From assembly GCF_049800955.1 (NCBI RefSeq), contig NZ_JBNAGA010000001.1, forward strand, positions 2,046,001 through 2,110,000: a stretch of DNA of 64,000 nt. The letters run 5' to 3'. Source of the DNA: JAKVBH01 sp049800955. GTDB taxonomy: Bacteria; Pseudomonadota; Alphaproteobacteria; Rhodobacterales; Rhodobacteraceae. How positions within the stretch are numbered: position 1 is the first letter of the stretch; each line of letters opens with the position of its first letter. The translations under genes were made by a program, and so were the position numbers. The notes under the pieces are model-generated. The model was not told where the DNA came from. It did no database searches and saw nothing but the letters and a program-made list of their open reading frames with translations. Shown here piece by piece: positions 58,661-64,000 of the stretch.

Positions 58661-59497
58661 TTAGAGCGCGACGCCGTGCCGTCCGGCGAGGTCGGTGAAA
58701 AACTGCCAGGCCACGCGACCAGACCGGCTGCCGCGCGTGGCCTGCCATTCGATGGCCTCGGCCACGAGCACATCCTCGGGCACCACCACGTCATAAGCCG
58801 CGCAATAGCCTCGGATCATCTCGAGATATTCATCCTGCGTACATGGATGAAAGCCCAGCCAGAGCCCGAAGCGATCGGAGAGCGAAACCTTCTCCTCAAC
58901 CGCCTCACCGGGATTGATCGCCGAGGAGCGCTCGTTCTCGATCATGTCGCGCGGCATCAGATGGCGACGGTTGGACGTCGCGTAGAACACCACATTCTCT
59001 GGCCGCCCCTCGATTCCACCATCCAGAACCGCCTTGAGCGATTTGTAATGCTGGTCATCGTGGCTGAAACTCAGATCGTCGCAAAAGAGCAAAAACCGCT
59101 CCGAGCTGTCGCGCAGATAGCCCAGCAGACGACCCACCGAGGGCAAGTCCTCACGTTGCAATTCCACGATCTTGAGCGCTTCACCTTGCGCCAGAACTTC
59201 GGCATGCACCGCCTTGACAAGGCTCGATTTTCCCATGCCCCGCGCACCCCAGAGCAGCGCATTGTTCGCAGGCAAGCCACGGGCAAACTGCAAGGTATTG
59301 GCCAACAGCGTATCCCGCGCGCGATCCACGCCAATCAGGAGTGATAGATCCACCCGGCTGACCTTCGGAACAGGCGCCAGACGGTCCGGCTCCACATGCC
59401 ACAGATAGGCGTCCGCTCCGGCGAAGTCAGGCGCTTCGAGCGGCGCAGGAGCCAACCGCTCCAGCGCCGCCGCAATCCGCTTCAAAGGCTTGGTCAC
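58661..59497 (-). CDS. DUF815-family AAA+-like ATPase
   Basis: Cytoplasmic ATPase of 278 residues. It has Walker A WGARGMGKSSLVKAV near residue 83, Walker B FLLFCDDLSFSHDD near 134, the sensor-like VVFYATSNRRHLMPRDM near 165 and a DRFGLWLGFHPCTQDEYL segment near 208. The family (formerly DUF815) has no established role. A GTG start overlaps the tatC stop by four bases, so it is translated with the Tat translocase genes, a placement worth noting. It converges on the GNAT gene. Confidence 0.88.
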   Translation of the reverse strand: MTKPLKRIAAALERLAPAPLEAPDFAGADAYLWHVEPDRLAPVPKVSRVDLSLLIGVDRARDTLLANTLQFARGLPANNALLWGARGMGKSSLVKAVHAEVLAQGEALKIVELQREDLPSVGRLLGYLRDSSERFLLFCDDLSFSHDDQHYKSLKAVLDGGIEGRPENVVFYATSNRRHLMPRDMIENERSSAINPGEAVEEKVSLSDRFGLWLGFHPCTQDEYLEMIRGYCAAYDVVVPEDVLVAEAIEWQATRGSRSGRVAWQFFTDLAGRHGVAL

Positions 59498-60459
59498 GGC
59501 TTTTTGGCCTCGTCTTCGTCAAATTCAGCCATCAGAGGATCATCCATCTCGTCTTCGTCCTCATCAAACCACAGACCTTGCGCCCGCAAATCCTTCTCCC
59601 GCTTCTTCTCGACCCGTCGAACGAGGAAAATCGAAATCTCATAGAGCCCGTAGACGACCGTGAAGAGGATGATCTGCGTGACCACATCGGGCGGCGTCAC
59701 CAGCGCGGCCAGAACAAGAATGCCCACCATCGCGTATTTGCGCACCGAGCCCAGCCCTTCGGCCGAAACAAGCCCCGCCTTGCCCATCAGCGTGAGCAAC
59801 ACCGGCAGCTGGAAGCACATGCCAAAGGCCATGATGAAGGTGAGCGAGATGCCAAGGCTCTCGTTGACCTTGCCAAAGAAGGTGATCCGCAGCCCGTCTT
59901 CCGTCTGGGGCACCGCCAATCCGCCCGAGGGCGGCAAAGACGCATCAGGCGCCGCGCCCGCCAACAGGTTGGCAAAGATCGACGAGACATCCGCAAAGCC
60001 CAGGAAAAACGCCATGGCCAGCGGTGTGACGACCAGATGCGCGAAAGACGCGCCCAGCAGGAACATGACCGGCGAGGCAATCAGGAAGGGCAGAAAGGCC
60101 CCCTTCTCGTTCTTGTAAAGCCCCGGCGCCACGAAACGCCACAGCTGAAACCCGATCACCGGGAAAGCCAGAGCGAATCCAAAGACCATGGAGATGCGAA
60201 AGAGCGTGAAGAGATATTCCTGCGGGCTTGTGTATTGCAACGTCGGCGAAGGGTCGCCCAAGGACCGCAGGGTCGTCTCAATGGGGCGGAGCATGAACTC
60301 CAGCACATGTTCGGCAATAAACGCCCCATCGATTGGGATGAAAAAGACCGTGATGGCCACGATAAAGGCGAGGATCGATCGAATGAGCCGCGTACGCAGC
60401 TCCGCCAGATGCTCGATCAGCGGGGCCTGACTGTCGTCAATGGGGTTGCTATCGCTCAT
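59494..60459 (-). CDS. tatC: Sec-independent protein translocase TatC
   Basis: Core receptor of the twin-arginine translocase (321 residues; E. coli TatC has 258). It has the N-terminal HLAELRTRLIRS motif near 18, six helices, an FRFVAPGLYKNEK-type FVAPGLYKNEKGAF near 110 and PPDVVTQ near 258. Two additions are visible: a periplasmic insertion (about residues 165-190) and a highly acidic C-terminal tail (DEDEDEMDDP near 300). It overlaps tatB and the DUF815 gene by four bases each. Confidence 0.97.
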   Translation of the reverse strand: MSDSNPIDDSQAPLIEHLAELRTRLIRSILAFIVAITVFFIPIDGAFIAEHVLEFMLRPIETTLRSLGDPSPTLQYTSPQEYLFTLFRISMVFGFALAFPVIGFQLWRFVAPGLYKNEKGAFLPFLIASPVMFLLGASFAHLVVTPLAMAFFLGFADVSSIFANLLAGAAPDASLPPSGGLAVPQTEDGLRITFFGKVNESLGISLTFIMAFGMCFQLPVLLTLMGKAGLVSAEGLGSVRKYAMVGILVLAALVTPPDVVTQIILFTVVYGLYEISIFLVRRVEKKREKDLRAQGLWFDEDEDEMDDPLMAEFDEDEAKKP

Positions 60460-60932
60460 GTGCTCTTCTCTGCGCTCGCATCGGGGGCTTTTGCCACGGT
60501 GGACTGGGCCTCCAGCTCTTCAGCGCGCTTGAGCGCCGCTTCCGCATCCTTCTGCATGCGTTCCGCATTCAGTCGCGCCGTTTTGGCCTCGATCTCGGCC
60601 TTTTGCGCGGCGCGCTCGGCCGAAAGTTTGCCCGTATTTGACGATGGATCGACATCATCCAGCGGATTGGCAATGGATTTGGCAGCGTCCTTGACGCCGT
60701 CCATCGCCGTGCCCACCGGATTGGTCGCGGCCTTGATCTGGGCCTGCACGTCGCGCACCCCTGCCTCATCGGCAGCGTCGTTCATGGCGCGCGAGAATTC
60801 CCGCGCCATCCCGCGCATCTTGCCCACAAATTCGCCCGCACGCCGAAACATGACAGGCAAGTCCTTGGGGCCAACAACGATCAGGGCCACGATGGCCACG
60901 ATCACCATTTCCCCCCAGCTTAATCCACCCAA
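60456..60932 (-). CDS. tatB: Twin-arginine translocase subunit TatB
   Basis: Single-span subunit of 158 residues. The N-terminal helix (LSWGEMVIVAIVALIVVGPKDLPVMFR, key residues E8 and the GPKDLP hinge near 21-26) is followed by an amphipathic helix and a long charged tail rich in Ala, Glu and Lys that is probably coiled-coil. A TTG start at 60932 is inferred, because no ATG or GTG lies between the tatA stop, five bases upstream, and the membrane helix. Confidence 0.92.
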   Translation of the reverse strand: MGGLSWGEMVIVAIVALIVVGPKDLPVMFRRAGEFVGKMRGMAREFSRAMNDAADEAGVRDVQAQIKAATNPVGTAMDGVKDAAKSIANPLDDVDPSSNTGKLSAERAAQKAEIEAKTARLNAERMQKDAEAALKRAEELEAQSTVAKAPDASAEKST

Positions 60933-60937
60933 CGGCT

Positions 60938-61156
60938 TCAGACCTTGTCTTTGTCGCCCTCAGGCGTGACATCTTTGGCCGCTTCGACCGCGTCATTCTC
61001 AAGCTCTTCCGAGCCGTCTTTCACGCCCTTTTTGAAGGCCGTGATCCCCTTGCCAACCTCGCCCATGAGCGAGGAGATCTTGCCCCGCCCAAAGAGCACC
61101 AGCACGACAACCGCGATGAGAAGAAGGCCGGGAAGGCCAATGTTACCAAGTCCCAT
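60938..61156 (-). CDS. tatA: Twin-arginine translocase subunit TatA
   Basis: Pore-forming subunit of 72 residues. It has a short N-terminal helix (PGLLLIAVVVLVLFGRGKI) with the FGRGK hinge near 21, an amphipathic helix (LMGEVGKGITAFKKGVKDG) and an acidic tail. The ATG at 61156 follows ACGGAG; the upstream in-frame ATG gives an N-terminus unlike any TatA. It is the first gene of tatABC and divergent from the YafY-type regulator. Confidence 0.95.
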   Translation of the reverse strand: MGLGNIGLPGLLLIAVVVLVLFGRGKISSLMGEVGKGITAFKKGVKDGSEELENDAVEAAKDVTPEGDKDKV

Positions 61157-61260
61157 GTGTTTCACTCCGTAGGAATCAATTGTTGCCCTAAAACTATGGG
61201 GGATGGCCTTTCGGCAAAACCGCATTTCAGGGATTGTTTTGGCAGAATTTGTTCGTATTT

Positions 61261-61276
61261 TGACACTATACTGTCA
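61261..61276. promoter_or_regulatory. Palindromic operator TGACA-N6-TGTCA
   Basis: TGACACTATACTGTCA forms a perfect 5-bp inverted repeat with a 6-base centre holding a -10-like TATACT. It ends 10 bp before the start codon of the YafY-type regulator and lies in the divergent region with tatA. TGACA...TGTCA sites are common for this regulator family, so autoregulation is likely. Confidence 0.6.
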
Positions 61277-61286
61277 GGAGAACCCT

Positions 61287-61946
61287 ATGTCTCGCCGTGA
61301 TCGTCTGTCTGCCCTCATGGCTGCGCTGCAAAGCGGCGGGGCTGTGCGCGCCGAAGATCTGGCGCGCGATCTCGGCGTCACAATGCGCACGATCTACCGC
61401 GACATGGATGCGCTGCGCGCGGGCGGCGTCGCCATCACCGGGACGCGCGGACAGGGCTACCGCGCGACCCATGCGCTGACCTTGCCCCCCGTCAGCCTGA
61501 GCGAGCGGGAGCTCGAAGCGCTCTACCTCGGTCTGGCCGTGATCGAGGCCGGTCAGGACGCAGATCTCGCCCGAGCCGCCGCCGCGCTCTCCGAACGGCT
61601 GGATGAGGCGCTGCCCAACGACCGCTCCCGGCCAGATGATCTTGCCGCCGCCGCGGCCATTGCCCCTGCGGCGCTGGGGCATCTGCCCGCCTTTCGCGCG
61701 GCGCTGCGGGCCAAACAGAAATTACGTCTGCGCTGGCGTGATGAGGTCCACCTGCTGCGCCCCCTCGCGCTGCGCCATTGGGGGCGGCTGTGGTCGTTCG
61801 TGGGGTGGTCCGAGACGCGGGCGGATTTCGTTGAAGGCGACGTCAGCGCCGTGTCGGAGGTGGAACCGCAGCCCGCGCTGTTTGTGGATGAGGCGGGCCG
61901 TGATCTCGCGGCCTGGGAGGCCCGTTGCGCAGCGAGCGTACGGTGA
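61287..61946 (+). CDS. YafY-type (HTH_11/WYL-like) transcriptional regulator
   Basis: DNA-binding regulator of 219 residues. The N-terminal winged helix reads RRDRLSALMAALQSGGAVRAEDLARDLGVTMRTIYRDMDALRAGG, the standard HTH_11 pattern. The C-terminal half is a shortened WYL-like sensor ending in LRWRDEVHLLRPLALRHWGRLWSFVGW near residue 150. AGGAGAA precedes the ATG, giving this start preference over upstream ones. It is preceded by its probable operator. The signal is unknown; WYL domains bind nucleotides or nucleic acid ends. Confidence 0.88.
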   Translation: MSRRDRLSALMAALQSGGAVRAEDLARDLGVTMRTIYRDMDALRAGGVAITGTRGQGYRATHALTLPPVSLSERELEALYLGLAVIEAGQDADLARAAAALSERLDEALPNDRSRPDDLAAAAAIAPAALGHLPAFRAALRAKQKLRLRWRDEVHLLRPLALRHWGRLWSFVGWSETRADFVEGDVSAVSEVEPQPALFVDEAGRDLAAWEARCAASVR

Positions 61947-61961
61947 GGCGGCCCGACCCGA

Positions 61962-62002
61962 GGGCTTTTGTGCGATTTGCGGGGTCTTTCGTACAAAAGC
62001 CC
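61962..62002. terminator. Convergent hairpin terminator
   Basis: GGGCTTTTGT (61962-61971) pairs with ACAAAAGCCC (61993-62002). The stem extends inward by three more pairs, including one wobble, leaving a loop of about 15 bases. It lies exactly between the converging regulator (stop 61946) and ABC ATPase (stop 62017) genes. The T-run lies inside the stem rather than after it, so termination is likely but not textbook. Confidence 0.6.
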
Positions 62003-62016
62003 CTGCGCCCGGCGCT

Positions 62017-63099
62017 TTAACCTTTGGGAAAGGTGAAGCACTTGTCGCGCCGCACCGTGAGCCAAAAAACCGTGTCGGGCTTTGGCAGGAAGACATTGGG
62101 CACCGTGACCCGCATCAGATCGCCGCTTTCTTCCATGCGAAACTCGATCAGGCTTTCCGAGCCCATAAACCGCGCGCGCAGAACTGTCCCCCGCGCCGCC
62201 GTGCCGTTTTGCACCGTGGGCGCAGGCCTCTCGCCGTTGCGATCAAAGTCAAGATTGACGTATTGCGGGCGGCACACGATCTCCACCTGCCCGCCATCGG
62301 GCACGCCGGGACACAGGAACTGGCCAAAGGGCGTCTTGGCCAAAGCGCCATTCACTTCGGCTTCTATCACATTGATATCGCTGAAAAATGCAACAGCTGC
62401 TTTATCCGCTGGTGCATTGTAGATGTTGTAAGGCGCGCCCGCCTGCACGATCTTGCCATTGCGCATCAAGGCGATTTCATCGGCCATGCGCATGGCCTCT
62501 TCGGGCTCATGGGTAATGAGCAGCACGGCCGTGTCTTCGTCTTTGAGCAGCGCCAGTGTCTCGTCGCGGATCCCGTCGCGCAGACGGTTGTCGAGGCCGG
62601 AAAACGGCTCATCCATCAGCATGACCTTGGGCCGCGGCGCAAGGGCGCGCGCCAGCGCCACGCGCTGTTGTTCCCCGCCCGACAGCTGGTGCGGAAATTC
62701 ATCGATGAAGCGTAATAACCCAACTTTTTCAAGGAGTTCCCGGACACGCGCCTGCGCCTCGGCCTTGGGCAACTGAAGGCCAAAGGCCACATTTCGCCCC
62801 ACGGTCAGATGCGGGAAAAGCGCGAAATCCTGAAACATCAGCCCGATGGCGCGGCGCTCCGGCGGCACGCGGAAGACAGTGTCACAGACCAGATCGCCAT
62901 CGACATAGATCTCGCCACTGTCTTGTTTGTCGACCCCTGCAATCATGCGCAGCGTCGTCGATTTCCCGCATCCTGACGGCCCCAAAAGGCAAGTGACCTG
63001 CCCCGGCTGGATCGAGAAAGACACATCGTCCACAACGGTGAGCTCGTCAAAGCTGCGGCGCAGGTTGCGCACTTCGAGGCGAGGGGCCATGTCGCTCAC
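62017..63099 (-). CDS. ABC transporter ATP-binding protein (FbpC/PotA-like)
   Basis: ATPase of 360 residues of the ferric-iron/polyamine/sulfate importer class. It has Walker A GPSGCGKSTTLRMI near 39, Q-loop LMFQDFALFPHLTVGRNVAFGL near 86, signature LSGGEQQRVALARALAP near 137, Walker B VMLMDEPFSGLD near 159 and switch His in LLITHEPEEAM near 194. A C-terminal TOBE-like regulatory domain starts near 240. No permease or binding protein accompanies it in the window. GTG at 63099 with GGGAAC upstream is preferred over the ATG three codons later. Confidence 0.9.
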   Translation of the reverse strand: MSDMAPRLEVRNLRRSFDELTVVDDVSFSIQPGQVTCLLGPSGCGKSTTLRMIAGVDKQDSGEIYVDGDLVCDTVFRVPPERRAIGLMFQDFALFPHLTVGRNVAFGLQLPKAEAQARVRELLEKVGLLRFIDEFPHQLSGGEQQRVALARALAPRPKVMLMDEPFSGLDNRLRDGIRDETLALLKDEDTAVLLITHEPEEAMRMADEIALMRNGKIVQAGAPYNIYNAPADKAAVAFFSDINVIEAEVNGALAKTPFGQFLCPGVPDGGQVEIVCRPQYVNLDFDRNGERPAPTVQNGTAARGTVLRARFMGSESLIEFRMEESGDLMRVTVPNVFLPKPDTVFWLTVRRDKCFTFPKG

Positions 63100-63169
63100 T
63101 AGATCGTTCCCGATGAAAACACTCAGGCACGGCTATCAAGCGCGGCCAAAGAGGTCAACAACAGCCGCC

Positions 63170-64000
63170 CTAGCCCTGAAGCGTGACACTGAGATCGCCA
63201 AGCACCATCCCGTTGACCTGCATCTGAACCCGGTGCACCCCGGGATAGAGGCGGAAGGTCGTGGCGTCCCATTTCAGCTTGTGAGTCTTGCTGACACGCA
63301 GGGGTTGGCCCGCTGAAATCATCGCCTGTTTCAGCTTGAACGTCTTGGGCGCGGTGCGTCCATCCGCCTTCACGAAGTGTATGATGTAGTCCACGATCAC
63401 CGGCAGATCACAATCCGCCGTGAGCGCCGCCTCAAAGACCAAGGGCGCGCCGCGCGGCACCTCTTTTTGTGCGGTTGCGAAAGAGAGCAGTCTCAACGAC
63501 GAATCCGCGCGGTAACCCAGGAGCGCCAGTGCCTCCGGTGCCCCCGCCTTGACCGCAGAGCGCAGCGCGTGGCGGGTCAGCCACGCCAGCTCCTTTGGAT
63601 CCTGCGCTGCGCGTTTTTGCCAATCCGCGAGCGTTTCATAGACAGCCTCGGGCGCAATTTTCCATATGTCATTCAAATGATTGGCGACAGATCGGGTCAC
63701 ATATCGTGTCGGGTCTGCATGCAGCCTGGCCAGAAATTCGAGAGGCACTTGCGGGTCAAGCGTGATGTTCTTGGCCCATGGCAGCTTCGGCCGTGTGCCC
63801 TCGCTCACCAGACGGCGCACATGATAATTCTCATCCCTTGCCCAGAGCCGCAACCGCGCCAGCGTTTCGTCAGGCCAGCGGTTCAGAAACGGCCGGATGT
63901 AGAATTCCATCGAGAACCGCTTGGTGGCTTCAAAGAGCAGATCCAAGGCGCGCTCGCGATGCTCTTCGAGACCATGGCGCACGGCCAGAATGCCGGGCGG
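63170..64000 (-). CDS. DNA alkylation repair (AlkD-like) protein, C-terminal part
   Basis: The frame stays open to the window edge, so the N-terminus is missing; at least 276 residues are present. The sequence is a chain of helical HEAT-like repeats: RPFLNRWPDETLARLRLWARDENYHVRRLVSEGTRPKLPW is typical, with key elements NYHVRRL-x-SEG-x-RP and TRYVTRSVANHLNDI. It is followed by a beta-rich tail ending in VHRVQMQVNGMVLGDLSV. AlkD-type proteins recognise or excise alkylated bases such as 3- and 7-alkylpurines. It ends 70 bp before the start of the ABC ATPase gene on the same strand. Confidence 0.78.
   Translation of the reverse strand, partial: PPGILAVRHGLEEHRERALDLLFEATKRFSMEFYIRPFLNRWPDETLARLRLWARDENYHVRRLVSEGTRPKLPWAKNITLDPQVPLEFLARLHADPTRYVTRSVANHLNDIWKIAPEAVYETLADWQKRAAQDPKELAWLTRHALRSAVKAGAPEALALLGYRADSSLRLLSFATAQKEVPRGAPLVFEAALTADCDLPVIVDYIIHFVKADGRTAPKTFKLKQAMISAGQPLRVSKTHKLKWDATTFRLYPGVHRVQMQVNGMVLGDLSVTLQG

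Noticed and set aside
1..64000. CRISPR array, prophage or insertion sequence
   Set aside because: No regularly spaced repeats, transposase, integrase or phage structural genes were seen anywhere in the window.

Overview
The window is about 64 kb of GC-rich, densely packed alphaproteobacterial chromosome. It most resembles the marine Roseobacter group (Rhodobacterales). Pointers are the fused MrpA-MrpB antiporter subunit, the soxBDAG sarcosine oxidase operon beside an MttB-family methyltransferase and a GcvT-type dimethylglycine dehydrogenase, the surE-pcm-LysM/M23 and tatABC neighbourhood, a TAXI-type TRAP transporter and a LuxR-type quorum-sensing receptor. I see no rRNA, tRNA, CRISPR array, insertion sequence or prophage. 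The genus is inference; no search was run.

Layout. 1-360: end of an SDR gene. 532-6584: structured leader and a six-gene Mrp Na+/H+ antiporter operon, closed by a bidirectional terminator (6606-6643). 6664-11038 (minus): aminotransferase, mtkA, mtkB and a hydroxypyruvate-reductase-like dehydrogenase, which together look like a piece of the serine cycle. Divergent from it are an atypical response regulator and an HpaI-type aldolase. 12732-13181: a GAF protein.

13263-19040: a complete peptide/oligosaccharide-type ABC importer. The XRE-cupin regulator and binding protein are on the minus strand; the permeases and ATPases are on the plus strand. 19100-28416: a carbohydrate-catabolism block with a xylose-isomerase-like barrel, PfkB kinase, lactonase-type amidohydrolase, aldo/keto reductase, BtpA-family barrel, M42 metallopeptidase homologue, FGGY kinase and two MalFG-type permeases. 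The BtpA + M42 pair is reminiscent of the poorly understood sgcQ/sgcX pair of E. coli. This block is the best candidate here for an undescribed pathway.

28503-38082: gamma-glutamyltranspeptidase, SDR, cupin dioxygenase-like protein, DAO-family oxidase, iron-containing alcohol dehydrogenase, two methyltransferases, a FolB-like protein, two small proteins and a secreted VWA protein. 38082-39715: a LuxR-family AHL receptor divergent from an SDR, with a near-canonical lux box between them. 39831-44842: secreted SRPBCC protein, TRAP-TAXI transporter and an exported agmatine-deiminase-like protein.

44961-54629: a methylated-glycine (betaine/dimethylglycine/sarcosine) module, comprising an FAD/GcvT demethylase, MttB-family protein, TetR regulator and soxBDAG. 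54760-57517: surE, pcm and a LysM/degenerate-M23 lipoprotein. 57827-58648: a TopAI (YjhX) toxin and GNAT (YjhQ-like) pair. 58661-61156 (minus): tatABC and a DUF815 ATPase. 61287-64000: a YafY-type regulator with its palindromic operator, a lone ABC ATPase and the C-terminal part of an AlkD-like protein that runs off the window.
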